Shown: in pieces, positions 22,556 through 37,600 of the stretch | How positions within the stretch are numbered: position 1 is the stretch's first letter | How the letters are laid out: each line of letters opens with the position of its first letter | DNA from: Pagrus major | Taxonomy: Eukaryota; Chordata; Actinopteri; Spariformes; Sparidae | Length of the DNA stretch: 64,000 nucleotides | Direction of reading: 5' to 3' | Assembly: GCF_040436345.1 (NCBI RefSeq) | Contig: NC_133216.1 | Span: forward strand, 17,274,110 to 17,338,109 | Position numbers and translations under genes: made by a program | The notes under the pieces: model-generated | Database searches by the model: none | The model's input: the letters and a program-made list of their open reading frames with translations, nothing else | What the model was told of the DNA's origin: nothing

Positions 22556-25500
22556 CTACTTGACACGAGTACTTTAGCAATGACAGTAACGACAGCTGTC
22601 AGACAAATGTACTGGATTAAAAACTGAAAACGCAACGTTTAATCTTTTGATCTTTATTTTGTACATTAAACAAATATTGTTATCATATAAACATATAAAT
22701 TGGTGTCTCAATTACAAAACAATCTGTCAAAACATGTAAAAATAAAACTGTCATATTTACGTTTTAAGACAAAATTATGTGGAACATGACAAGTTTGATG
22801 TTCTGAGAAAACATGATTTTGCTCTCTCAACCTCAGCTGGTCTCGGTGGCTTCAGTATTCCATGTTTTTGCCTTAATGGAGGGTTTATAAGTCAAGCTGC
22901 ACAGTGTCAATAGTCTTTCCTGCTGTTATGAATTAATGTTTTTAATAATTACCGGTGGACAATATTTCACCAATCACCAGAACAAAAACAGAAATCTATA
23001 AATGAACAAAAAAGGCAAGTGTGTGGAGAGCAGAACGGTAGCTTGTTTTTGGCTAAAGGCTCCTCGGCGTCATTACGACATTGTTACGAGGAGGCATCTC
23101 GATGTTTTATCACGATTCGTAAAAGCACACAGCAACATAATGAACAAATCTGGTACCATTACATTACAATATAATTCCAATAACAGCCTTATACAACACA
23201 TTCACAAATATAAACCTGGTTGTTAGAAAGAACTTCAATTGTCACCAGTTTGTCTTCACTACGACCACAAAGTTAAGCTGCCCTACAAATCTGAAGAATT
23301 GAAAAAATACCCAACAGCAAATAATGCACATTCACATTCGTAATACGAATTCAAAAAGGGAGTTTATCTTGATCTTTCAAAAAGGCATCTGGGAATCAGC
23401 CACAACGATAATAATCCAAACTTTAATGCCTTCCCCCAGACAGTGCCCTTTCTTTAGTGCAGTGATGTCTTGACTTCAATGAGGACAAGAGTCAAATTTG
23501 TGGACTGTGGTTAAGTGCTAACAGCAGATTATAAGTTGAGAATTTGTGTCTGATGTTTCCCTCCAACTCCAACCAAGTAGAGTGTGTTCATGTCTGTTCA
23601 CTTAATATGTGGCTGTGTTTGTAATATGCTTGGACAGTCTTGTTTTAGGGCTTGAACATGAACACTTTCAAGCTGAAATGACTACAAGCTTGCCATTATA
23701 GACACTGGGTGATGGAAATATTAGTTGGGGAAACAAACAAAAGAAATAAAGAACCAAAGCGGCACAATGTGACATAACAACATGACTTCAACGATCATAT
23801 CATCTTCACTATAATCAACTGTTTCACAACAGGGAAATTCATTGAACATTGTGTTCATTTCATCTTTAATCGACAACTTCGTTTTAGCACAAATAAATTA
23901 CAAATATACACAATTTAACGCCCCAAAGAATGAATATACACAAAAAAAAGCAACAAGAAAAAACATGAATGGCATCAGATATTTCCATGCCATATGAGGA
24001 CTGTAATGCTATGATGTGAGCAGTTAGAGTAGGCAGCCTCGTAGCAGCCTTGTGTAATAACAGTCTGTTGTATTTACAGATCTCAGACCTGGTTGTTCCA
24101 GCACCGACCTCAGGGATTAACTCTGTATCCATCCGTGCTTATTGGCGACTTCAAATCAAACGCACAGAGCTATAAAAGACATCTCTGGTGTTATTGTCTG
24201 TATTGAGATCACTGAGGTAATGTTGAGGAGTACGCTGCCCTCTAAAGGCCACAAGAACAACAACAACTTCTGCCTGTCTGAAAGCTTCTACCGCGGACTA
24301 CTATACAACAAGGACAATTAAAGGAATACAAAAAAGCCATGAAAACAATCATGGCACTGCAGCAATATCTGCTATCGTTGAGCTCGTTTTGTTTTCCTGA
24401 CATTGTACAGGTTTCAAGTGCGCTCACAAATACAGCAGCCAGCTGAGCTACTGGAAGTTGATGTCATTGGTGATGGCTGATGGGACTTCAGAAATTGATT
24501 GAGTCAGAATCTACTTGATTTTTTGTTGCTCAAAGATCTACTAACACAACACCCTGGTTGGTGGACAGTACAGTACAAGCAGTTTAAAGGATTAGGGTTA
24601 CATAATCATACTGAATGATATGTCTGATTTACCGCTGATTTACTCATGCTTTCTCCTACATGTTTTAATACAATTTGGCCAAGCATAAAATGGCAACAGA
24701 AAAGTAAAATCTGTTCCATTTTAATGCCACAAATTATTTAGCATTTATTCATCACTATATTACCATATTCTCTCCATCAGTCCAGTTACTGGATATCCTT
24801 CCTCTATAATCTTTAAATATAGTTTTTTCCTTTATTTTTTTCTTCTCTAATAACAAAATAACCTGCCAAACACTGACAGCAAAGCTTGTGTTAGAGAGAG
24901 GTAAAGAATTGTTACAAGCTTTCTGAGGTAGCAGGCGGTTTTTAGTTGAGGAGATTTGGTAGGGAAAAAAAAGATATATTCACCTCTGCAGCGCTAGCGT
25001 TTAACGACAAGAGGGTTTGGACTCTAATCTCATTTAATTGGGGAAATAAACGTTATTTAAAAAACCCCACAACAGTATAGTTTGTATATAATATATCTGA
25101 ACAAAAAGTTATTCTTCTGATATAATATTTTGTACTTATTTTGTATGTTTTCATAGAAATATACAGGAGTGTTGTTGGTGGGTGTGTCTTCACTTACCAT
25201 AAGCTACATTTTATAACAGATTTAACAGACTGTGGGACAATAAGGCGTTTGGTGTCATTTTACAAGGCCTTGTGTTGCTCATATGAAGAACCCTCCATCT
25301 ACCATTAGTGAGGCACTAATGGTACTTAAGGATGAGTGCACCCCACACGTACAGAAGCCTAAACACTACATCTATATGTAGCTTTAAGCATACCAGCTGT
25401 GTGTGATGTGTTTTGAAGTGAAGCCGTTTGATTACAGCTTGTATACATTTACCTGTCTGTACAGTATGAGAGAAAGAAAGATCCCTCCATCTCCGAGCTT

Positions 25501-25615
25501 TGAGTATGTTACATTCAAGCAAAATGGTACCAAATCTCAGCCACAGGGTGTTAACATACAGTAATGAGTGTGTTTATGAGTATAATCCTTCTTGTGTACC
25601 CTCCTCCCCTCCTCT

Positions 25616-28600
25616 CTACATCTCTTTCTCTTTCTTGGTCTCCCGGGTGCTGCTCTTCAAAAAGTCGCTCCTGAGTAGCCGATAAAACAGGACGATATTC
25701 ATGGCCGTCATGATGGCCATACCCACGCTGCCCAGCGTGTAGGCCAGGAGGGGCACCTTGTCCCTGTTGAGCACGAGCCAGCGGGTCATCCAGGCCAGCG
25801 TGTTGATGCGGAATACCACGTATGTGCCCAGGTTGATCATGCTGTTGACCCGGTACAGCGTGCCTTTGGCGATGCTGGCCATACGCAGCATCTGCCTGAG
25901 GTGGAGGAACACGGAGTTTATCTCCACCAACAGGGCCACCACGGCAAAGCCCACATAGTGGCAAGACAGCACGGAGAGGCCGAAACAGGTGATCACCTAC
26001 AGAGGGAGACAGTGAGAGAGAAGGCAAGAAAGTTACAATGGATGTAGTGTGCAGCATGGTTAACACATAATGAAGATTGAGCTTAGTACAGAGATTGGTT
26101 AAGTCACCACCAATACCACAATAAAATTAGAGATGCACTGATTTTTCTGCCAAACATCAATATCAGCCGATATTCTGCTGACTGTTATCGTCCTATCAGT
26201 AATAAGATAATATTCCCTGATGGCAGCAGCCAGTGTTTAGCTGTTGTGTCACATCATTTTGTGCTGGCAGATTCATGAGTTACTGGCTTGTGACATCCCT
26301 GCCAATCTTACTTACAATCTTACATTATACTTACACCATGATATAAGTATTAGAGATGCACAGTTTATCTGGAAAAAGGACAAATTATCGGCCCATATTA
26401 GGAAATTTATATCATCAGCTGATTATCAGTATCGAGGAAATTATAGTCGATAAACGTCGCTGATAATACAAAGCCAAATTACTTTCATAAATTGAAAACC
26501 AATGAAATTATTGGTTATCTTATTGGTATCGGCCTTGAAAAGGAGGTAATCATTGGTTATCAGTGTCATCTGTCAAATGTGAAAAAAGGTTTTATTAAAG
26601 GTTGTTTAATACATTTGTAAAATGGAATCTGTGCTTTTTGAAAGAGTTAAATTATTTCTTTATTAAATTAAGATTAGTTTGTTTCCCAAACACAAAAGGG
26701 AAACAATAACAACACCAAGAATTTCACAATCATCCCTAAATAAAATGTTGGGACACTCTGATGTGCTGTTTTTAAGCTGACAAATATGAATTAATATTTT
26801 GCAACAGTTTAAGCATGAAGACATGCCTATCTTCAGATATGTTTTTAAAGACCATGGTACTTCCCAATTTGACAAAAGGACAAATGATAGTAAATATCAG
26901 CTGACACAATAGTATGCACCCCTAAAAATTCACTTTAAAATCTAATTTAAATTCAGTTAAAGCAGTTGCCAAACAAAATCCTAAAAGGAAATCATGAATA
27001 ATTTATTAGATCATATTCATCTCCACTCCCTTTCAGTGCTGATGTTTGACCGCTTTTTTTGTTACGTCTGGCAGCATGTTACTTAATGACCATGTGGAAG
27101 GTCACCGCTCCCATGATACATTTCTGCTGAGTAGTGCTTATGAAAGCCTGTTTGATAACGAACAGAAAACCTCCACAAGATGGCAGCAACATCACTCACA
27201 ACCTGTCTGACAAACAGCAGCTCCAGGAAACTGCCTGCTTACATGACACTGAAGTGTCAGGGGAAAGCATTACATACAGTATCTGATATGTTGTGACAGA
27301 AGCAAATGCTGCTGTCCAACACATTCACTGCAGCTGTGTTGCAGGTGTAAAATTTGGATGACAGAAATGTTTTTATACCAAAACAGGCTGTTCAGCCAGC
27401 TCTCCACATGAGCTGGCACCCACCCACACCACCACATTCACCAGCTTCATTCACACTCAGAGCACACTCAAAAGTGTAGCAGGAGGACAAACTGTGTTCA
27501 GACACACTGTACTTTTGTTACCACAAAAGCTGCCATGTTTATAATTCAAGAGTGCACGGTGGCAGCGAAGGGCAGATAGTGAGAGAGCAGTCCAGTCTTT
27601 GGTTAGTTAGTACAGGTCATGGGATACACTGTGGAGTGAGAGAATGGCATTTCCCATCAGTCGGGTCTCAGTTAGAGAAGCATCTTGTGTTTGTGTCGTG
27701 TGAGGTCACAGGATGCCTTCTCTAATGCAGCAAACAAACAGTCATGCGGCGTGCTGTCGTGGATTAGGCAACCGGGCATGTGGAAAGTCAGCAGCACACT
27801 AACTGGTCATTATGTTATGTATCCATTGTAATGGATGTGTCCTTGACAAAATAAAGGTTCAACGTTCAAAGGGTGTTCTTCACTAGATGTAATCAAAATG
27901 GTTTGGGGTGGCATGGATCCAACACATGCTCCATGTCACAGCAGATGAATGTCTGGCCATTCACTTTCAACATTTCCTGTCATGGACTAAAGGGAAGCTT
28001 TGACATTAATGGGAATCTGGCAATTTGTTGTTGACATCTTCATCACGACCTCTGGCCACGTTGACAAAAAAATATTAGTTCACTGTAGACTCCATAGCCG
28101 CAAAATGAAAACAGTGATTTGAGTTTCTGACTCACACACACACACACACCCCGACTAATCAGCTCAAATCAAAGCCTTCACCTGTAGTCACATTATAATG
28201 ACAGTGTTACCAAACAATGTCGGTGGACAACCCCAATGACGACAGTGAAAGCACCGTATTTAGCAACACAAACAGACCGACTCACCAAAGTCAGCGTGTC
28301 TAGGCAGCAGTTATGTCAACAGGACACAGGGCTTTTCAGTACGAAACAAAGTGACACGCTTACAGATATGTGAGATGACACCACAGTGTTTGTTGGCCGT
28401 TGACATTGTCCTATGTCATTCTAGTCAATATATTTATGAATTGGATTGGTAAGCAAATGTCATCACATGTTTGGTTTTCACCTCAAGGGTCACAGAAAAT
28501 GGCAAAAATATCAGAATCAGAATTGCTTTTCCAAAAACATTTTGTTTGGGACAAAAAATAAAATACCGTCATGTTGAAGAACAGTTATGCTCTGTTCTCA

Positions 28601-31600
28601 AATTATCGAAGCTGTGATAGATGTGATATGACACAGCTGAAGTACAACTCCAAACAACATAAGACAAGGAGGATGGAGGATATATATTCTTATAATTTGC
28701 AAAATGCGTTACATTTCACATCAGGCTAAATTTACCAACTCACTGGAAAAAGTAACCATGAATATATACAACATACACCGTATCAACTACGAGACATATG
28801 TAATTCTTTACACGCAAACACTGAATATCAATCCAACAGAGACGAGAGCAGACAGATATATGGTGGAGAACATGTACTTGCACTCGCTGTCCTCAGTTTA
28901 CAGCCACATCAAGTAGAAAAACGAACACGTGAAGCTGTGGTGTGCGTGTCATAAAACACTCATCCATGTCGGTTTAAAGCAAAGCAAGAGCAAAGATGCC
29001 AACAACTCTTACGACCCTTATTTGTTACCCTGAATTCAAAAACAAGACCATACACTCTGATTAACCTGTGTAAGTACCCACATACACACTCATGCAAACA
29101 CAAACACACACACCAAGGCCAGCTTCAACCACATCAACCAGGGGTCTTTAGAGAGGCTAATCTGCAGTCTAATCTGATCTGGGAAGATAAAACACAACAG
29201 AACATGGGGCTGGGAAGGTCAAAACATACCCTTATACAACACTACGCTGAAGACAAGTTGAGTAACAAAGGCCGAGTGTTATTTCATCATGTTGTAAACT
29301 AGGAATCATATCAAACACCATTACACTGAGACATTACATGGACATACTTCTTGGTATTTCTTTTATAATCAGGATACCTCAGGTTTCCTTCCTCCTGCAC
29401 GTGTGTCTAGTTTTATGGTGGTAGTCTTCTCTTTTATGGCGCTCTGACATGCTCTGGCAGCCAATGACAGTCACTTCTTACCTGATCTTTCTATAGACAC
29501 TGATAAGCACACGGCTCACAGAGCCACAACAATGCTATATAACATGCAATAAAGTTGGAGCCATATGTCAGGAACACCTTCACTAATACTTCACCTTTCA
29601 AAGCTCCCAACAGTAAAAGTAGGTTGGACAACATGGACAAAAGAGCCACAATGTGTGCAGCCTCCCAGGCCAGAGAGGTGATGACCGTGACCCACTGATC
29701 TCACCATATCAGGTCATCATCAGGTGACAATGACCCCATGGGGCTCAACAGCCAACCAGATACCAGCAGCTGGCCAAAACCTATCCTCATTGCTCTCTCT
29801 GTGAGCATAGATGGGGCCTCTGTTACTCATTCATTAAGGACAGGGGGCCAACACCCACACACCCTTTACAGTTGTCAGCACCCTGAGCTGAGAGGGAATC
29901 ACAGTAATCCCCCCCAACAGACCCTGGATCTATCAGATGATCACAATGACGCAGCAATAGCTGGATTTGTCTCAATAAGCTCTGCTGAAGCTTGGCTTTC
30001 ACATACAGCAGCGCACTACAGTCCGAGTAGAAACTGTAAAAAACAGACATTAACACGTGTGAGACATCTTTCACATCACACATGGATGAGCAGGATTTAA
30101 TACAGATGCAGAGATGTTACTACTGGAAATACATTCAATCTGATCTTGGTTAATTCCAATACCAAATAAAATTTTAGGTTTGGGCAATATATCAATATTA
30201 TATTGTTATCGGGATATAAAACTTTTTACTGTCTCAGATTTTGGATATAGTTTTATCGTGAATTGTTCTCTTTTCCTGGTTTTACAGGCTGCATTACAAG
30301 AAAATTATGAAGTCTTCTTTACGAGACTATTCTTCTTGTTCCAATCCTTGCTTTCACCCAGGTTTTTTAAAATTATTATTATTAGCGGTGTCACTAAAGA
30401 TATTTGGTGCAAAATATTGTGAGTATGAAATATCGAGATAGGCCATTATACCTCGAAAATAGTCTCTTATAGCCTGTAATCAATAAGTTCAACATCCTAC
30501 ATTCATGAGCATTCATGGTATGGGGACTGAGGTGGGTGGGACAAACGAGTGTTACGAGTATTTAACCTTTGGACTGCACTGATGTACATTAACCTACTGT
30601 TATGGGCACCTGCATAAAATCCGAGCAAAGGGCTGAAAAACAAGACGGTGTGGGTGTTTGTTCTCTGCATTTTCTCCCTGTGGGCTCAATTAGACATTCT
30701 CTCCACCCTGGTGAGGGACTTTCACGTCCCACGTTCAGGGGGGAGACGCTGGGTGAAAAATGGAAAGCGTGTACAGTAAACAGTGGTAAAAACAAAACAA
30801 AACAAAGGAACAACCACTCTCACCACAGGTCAACCAAAAAGTAGAGCAAACTTCTCACGATAAATAAGTTTGTATCAAGATGGCAGATATTGATTAACGT
30901 TTGTGCTATTGACTTAAGCTACTAAGGCAATCATTATTCAGAAGGCAAGCTGACAGGAGCCCAGGTGAAGATGGAGCTGATAAAAATGATTGTAAAGAAA
31001 GATAACACTTGAGATTCAAAATGGCTGCTTACAATGTCATGGTAACAGCCAAACATGCATCTTCTGTGCCTTTTGTAATCTATGTGTGAAGGCTGTAGTA
31101 GTACAAGGACAAAGGCTATAAAAACTGTATTTAATGTATGTGCATGTGCATTGTATGAGTGGCTGAAATGTTATCTATGTTTTCTATGCATCAAAATGAC
31201 TTCTGCTTTTTCATTTGTTGAAAAACTTGCTTCTATGTGGCATTGCTCTACTGTCTCTTTTCCATCTGAACATAAAATCAAAAATCTAAGGGGAAATTGG
31301 TCATGAGATCCGAAGAGCTAATCAGTGAACAGCGTAGTAAAGTTGAAATATGTCTATCCAGGCTGCACATACCCGACAAGCACAACACAGTTCATAGACG
31401 TTTGCATATTTTTTTTTGTGTTTCTGACAAACATACAACTTCTGTGTATTGCAGGAGTATAATTCCAGTTTTAAATGAGCTCTTAGCAATGTGTACATGT
31501 CGGCTAACGTGCTGCACCCATGAACCACAATATGGACGGAGTACAGGCCAAGAATAGTTCTCTAATAGACCGTATTAGTACAGGGCTGGAGATGGTCTGA

Positions 31601-34600
31601 ATGTTTATCATTATAAAATTCATAGTGTTATCTCCCTCCCTCTGCCAGCAGGATTTTCAGGAGTCTGCAGTCAACGCGGAGGGTCATAAGCCTGATGTGA
31701 TTGCACCTGTTACCCCTCCCTGCTTTTAGTCTCCTTCCTTCACCTCAGGGCTCAACAGTGGCAGGTTTTAGTTTGATTGACATTTGACTTCAACATCCAC
31801 ACACACATTTCCCACACATCCGTACACTTCTTACACTGCTGATGCAGTAGACGTTCACATGCCATGCTTATAGTTTTGTAAATTAAACTTGGCTTGTCTC
31901 TTCTTCTTGTCACACATTTTTGTTAGGATACTCAGAGCAAACACAAAGGTAATTAAAGATTTCCGTGTCAAACCAGTTTCCCTGCCTCCAGCTAAGAAAC
32001 CTGCTAGCTGGCTCACTCAGAGGAGAATTTCAAGTTCTGTACCCGCACAGCACGTTTGTTACGATAGACAACCTGTGAGCTGAATGATAATGAAACCATG
32101 TGACCAAAAAAAGACAAAGGGTGGCAAGGGAGGTCATTAACCTCACAGCTTGACAGTCTATACCGGTTTGTGTGTGTGTATTGGAGTTTTTCTCGTAATA
32201 TAAAAACACATACATAAGCAACCTCCTTTATAAAAACATGCTGTCTCTCTTGGGTCTCAGAGCAGCGGGGGTCAAAGTTGTCAGGGTGACAAGGAGATGT
32301 GCTGGGTGGTGGGTTTAATATCAACAGGTGTGAAACAGGAGCGCTTCAGAAGCCAGCAACCCCTCTAACCACAAACACACCTGTTTGAGAAAGCTTTTTC
32401 AATAACTGCACACAAGCGAGACACAGATGCTCATACCAGCACACACACCCATACTAGGTGAGGAATAAATGTATTCCGAACATGTTACCACTAAGAAAAA
32501 AAACAACAATGTCAGCAGCAGCTTTTCTGAAGTAATTGAAGCATTAGAAAAAGCAAACCACAAACATTTAAGATATGTCTCCATCAGCAATCTGACATAT
32601 GGAAAATACCGTCTGTCAGCCCATTCCACCAAAGTATTCAGGTCTTAACCAGTGCTTGAAGTGGAATAAAGAGGTGCGACTACCGTGAACCTGCAGCCTG
32701 CAAATGCAGCCACCCCTGTTTAATCTGGTTTGATTTAATTAAAGAAGTATACGAATACATATAAAAAGTATAGTTTAAGTTAATTATACTACTTTACTTA
32801 AACATAATTATGTCTTAGCATCACTTAATCGTTGCAAAAGTTAAACCATTTTCTTAATAAAAGTGCTGAAAATTGTTATTTTGGTCCGTAAACTACTGTT
32901 AAAATTGAACTGTTTACAAGGACGACAGTGTAGTGCGTACACTGTTGCTTCACCAATTGTAGAAAGATATGGCATCTAGGAAAAGTTTGTCCAAGACTGG
33001 ACACTAAGTCAGTGTAATTTAATTGTTTTTTTAAATTTTATTTTATCCATTTAACCCTACCTCAGAGCTTTCTCCATCTAACAGTAATAATGTATCTAAG
33101 AAATAATGAATTCTCACGTTTTTCCATGAGAGTTAGGCCTTCTAAGTGTGATGAGCCATAACCACAACACACCATGAATGTTTACTAGGAATTTACAAAA
33201 AGATGAACAAACTGAGTTGAACTTCCGTTCAGTTTCCTAAAGAATCCATTATTGGATGGGCATGGCTTCCTTAATACAGGTCATAAAGAGATGGGAAATG
33301 ACGGAGTGACGCTGATGGAGAGGAAACTAACAGGAAGAGAGGTGTTAGCCATCTGGTCATAGGCAGACCAACAGTGGGGTGATGAGCAGGTGGGAGGACC
33401 AAACAAAAGCTTCAGGTCTCTTGGAGAAAATGGTGTAGCCTGAAACATGACACCATAATGATCACATACACACACAGTTCAAAGTTTAAAAGACACACAC
33501 ACACACAACTGGGGGATGGTGGTCACAACCATCATCATGCGACATTCGTTAACAGTCAGCTGACAGCAGCACAGCCAGGCACTTCAGCGCCTCGCTGACA
33601 CAAACATCTGCTCAGTCATTCGCCGGACGTGCTCTAAACCAATTAGTTAGGGCAAATATGATCGGTTGTGTTGTGTGGGTATTCATTTTTAGACGTATGT
33701 GTGCTTCGTCAAATACAGGCTGAAAGGCTGAGTCCTCACATGAGACATCAGGGTGTAGCTCTATGACTATTAGAAGGTGTGTTTGGGTGAATTCGTGGTC
33801 GCTCGAGGTATTCAGGCACTGGGTGTGAAGGGAGGAGCAGTGGTTTGAGTTGCACCAGAGTGTACTGTACGTCTCAGCCATTACCTCAATTCTCAGAGTG
33901 CCCAAGGAAAGATAAAAGCCAATGATGGCTTTCCCAATGCATCTTAACTCTCATTAGGATCAGGAAGCACCAGAAAGCTCTTGAAATCTGACAATATTCC
34001 TGATTGTTCACTAGCTGCAACACTTTCAGCAGTGTGATCTGATAATGCAATGTTTTACTTGTTTATCTATGACTGCAGAGAAAAGCTGAAAAAAATACAC
34101 ATTTCTTAATACATTTTAAAAAGCCGTCTTCATATTGCAGCATAATTTTGCTTCGAAATTTGAGTATTAAATACACATTCTTATAACAATAGTTTGGCAT
34201 TTTGGGAGAAACACTGTGCGGCAAATAGGAAACCTTAGGAAAAGGTAGGAGATAGGTTTGCCATTTTCAGTGTGTAGGTTGCCAGCTTGGAGGTTGTTGC
34301 CTCACGTACAGTCTGTAAATTTGAAGTAGGTAATACACATATAGCAGAAGGGAGGAGAAGGAGTCTGAAATAGTTGGCCAATGGCAGACCTATACATCCA
34401 ATGAGTCAGACTAGGGGAGATGTGAGAAACAAACAAAAGAAACCCCTTTGCAATTACTGGAGACATCTCAGGTTTGCTGTGGAAACATCTCAATAAAGGC
34501 ACTGAAATGGTTTACTCCATTTACTACAAATGTTCAATGTGAGGTTGTTCCTACGCTGTACTCTCACATGCCTGCACACCCACCCACGCTGCTTTTGGAA

Positions 34601-37600
34601 TCATACGCAAGTACTCTGGTATTCCCACAGCAGCTGGATCTCAGCCAGGTTCGTTCTCCAGCTTTTTCATGCTTTGGTACGAGGCCTTTAGGTGTGTCAC
34701 TCAGGACAAACAAATGCACACCTCCTACTTTGCCCCACCTTGCATTTCAGCACTGACAAGTAGCTTATGAAGTGTCAACTCCCTACGCTTTTTAAACCTG
34801 CTGATGGACGGATGCCTCTACAAACAGCATTCCTGGTTGTTACACAAACCGCGGGCAAATGCCTCCTCCTTTTTGAGCACGCTCTACTTTTCCAGCCACC
34901 AGCCTCTTTGGAAAGCATTGCACGTGTGTGTGTGTTGTGCGTGTGTAACACAACTGCTCTTTTCTGCTGTTTAGCTTCCAGCTAAAGAAAGTATAATATA
35001 AAGCTTCTTCACACTAGCCTGGATCTCTTCAGGATGGATAGCACCTGCACCTGTACAGCTTGACTCCACTTCACACTGATAACTTGAATTGCCCAATCAA
35101 GCCTTGATAGGCACCGTGATGTCCGTTTTGCCACACGTGTTCTCACTTTTTTACCATCCAAAAAAGATCTAAGATCCACCAGCGCTAATAGCTTTCTCTT
35201 CTGTCTTTATGGTCATAACGTATTAAGTTATTCCAAGAACTATTTCCCAATACTTTGTAGATTGACTGACGTGCATTGCGCAAGCTTTCTCGCTCTCAGA
35301 TGCACATGGTAATGGACAAATTCAGACATGCTACTCTATTATCTCAAATTATACTTAAATGCTGTGTAATTACATCATGTCAGCTAATATCTACCTGACT
35401 TATGGAGACAAATCATACACACAAGTTGTGAAAGAAGCTTCTAATAGACCACAGTGATGGCTTTTCAGTGCCACACAGAAGCATTTCTATGGATGATAAA
35501 GAGACAAGAAGCTGCATTGTTTGCTGCCTTTGCATTAGATGAGTTTGAACTGTTTCTGACACAAAAGCAACGGTCAAGGAAATTCCTCAATTTCAGACCG
35601 TCATGCCATAAGGGAAAACACAAAAACAAGATATACCATTACTAGATTGCGGAGGCTCTCATTGGTTCGTAGCCATGTGAGGGGGTGGTACAAGCTGCAG
35701 AGAGTAGGTGGATGAGGGGGGGATGGGGGAGATGTTTGGCAGTCATACAAGGATAGGGGGGGTTGCGAACAAGGCAGTGTGTGTGATATATGGAGTGGAG
35801 CTGCAGCCCAGAAATGTTTTGAGGGGGTGCACACATTTGCAGAAGCCCTCTCAGGAAGTGTGTCTCTCTCTAAGGAGCCTGAGGTTCATGTGGAGACCAG
35901 ATGTCTGTCCTCTTGGATATACACAGAATGGGGGGGGGGCCTCCTGGATTCCCCGCCAAAAAGATGAGACTGCTGAGACACATCACAATCTTTACCGACC
36001 AAATTTTCTATTTTGTGATATGCATCTCTCTTTGCCATCTGATTGGCCCTCTTTACCCTCAGGATGTGGCGTGGCATTGTTGTATTGTTCAAGGCCTTCT
36101 CGCTCGGTATGCCCCTTCAAAAATTTCAGCAAAAGCAACTGCGCTTCCAGCAGCTCATGGTGTGCAAACATGATGTTGACACTGGAGATTTTAAAACCTC
36201 GCACCATGTGGTTTGTTACACCAAATTGTGGTTTAAAAAAGGAGGCGTGGCAGAGCCCACAGATTTCAGATGGCTGGAAATACATCTGTGGGATGGCTAG
36301 CAAAAACAAAAACATGCCATACATTTTAAATCAACTGCTGCTGTAAACTAGGAAGGGGCTGACAACACAAGGGTATATTACAAATCATTCACCACACTTC
36401 TACTTGACATTAACCCTCTCGACATGCTTCTTAATATTCTTGTCAATGCAAGATCAACCAATGGAGGAAGTACATCCATAGGAAAATGATCAGCTGAGCT
36501 ATGGATATGTGGGTATAAACAGCCTCAGCAACAATGGAGACTTCAAACCATATGAGGCTTGCAGAATTACAACCACTCTGTATTTGCCTGGACTGCTGTC
36601 ACATTAGGCTGCTTGTCCGTGGGCCTTAGACATACAGCAGAGAGCGGAAGGAGAAGCTGAAGCAAAGAAAAGAGAACTCATAGATTGAAGGAAAGAAACA
36701 GATCAGGATAATCAGGTTCTGCAGTGTTGAAGATGTAGAAATACACGGCAGACGTGGCATTCCAGTGACATGTGGTGACCAACAACCAGATACATTATTT
36801 TCCTGCTTCCAAAAGTGACATTCCCTGTTGGTTCTGTGTGACAGCTTCACGCTCCTCCCACAAATATCTATTTTCATGCCTTGTAAACTGATACCAGCTC
36901 CATTCATATCTGACATGGTACAAGACGAACCCTTCAAGAGGGAAAAAAGTAAATATGATTTCCAGGTTATAAGGAAACAAACAGACGCATGTACTGTTGA
37001 TTCACTACATCTGACAATCAGCTGGACTCCTTGTATATATACACTGTACACTATTCACCAGCAAAAGGAGGCGTGTGTAGAAGAACCATGTTTCTAACAA
37101 TAATTCAAACTCTTATGTTTAGCATTAACATGCAGACTTCATGACTCACTTAACATCGTCTTTAGCTGGCATGGTAGCAGCTTCACACTGTGGCTTTAGC
37201 TGCTGCACAATATAAGGGAAAATCATTTTAACCATAAAAATGAAGATATCCTCAGTGAGAACAGCTAGACGGCTTTAGAAAACAATAAGAACGTTATTGG
37301 AGATGCCCCACCAAACTGACCAAACTAGATTTGAATCTCACTTAAAATCTGTAAATGATCGGAGTATGTTTACACAAGTTCGTCATCCAGGTGGAGCAAG
37401 CTTGAGCAAATCTGTGGGGAGGAAAAACAGAAAATTCTCACGTCCTCTGTGACCTTATGTAAGCTGCTGTTTAGGGCCATCTGAGTAGTCTACAAGTTAT
37501 CTCTTGTTTGTGCATTTGTGATTGCCAAATGTTACGTTCACTATTTTTCATGAAATATAAAAATGATTTAAAAAAACTATTATTACTCTAGCAAAGGTGG

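Larger units (their letters stand above)
21201..25615. other. Intergenic region and probable tlcd2 3' UTR
   Basis: No coding exon is recognised. The left part contains dispersed repeats (21740-22250 and 22285-22555). The part next to the tlcd2 stop at 25616 is likely its 3' UTR. Several minus-strand AATAAA words exist, including one at 22653-22658, which would give a 3 kb UTR if used. No frame between has recognisable protein content. Confidence 0.45.
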
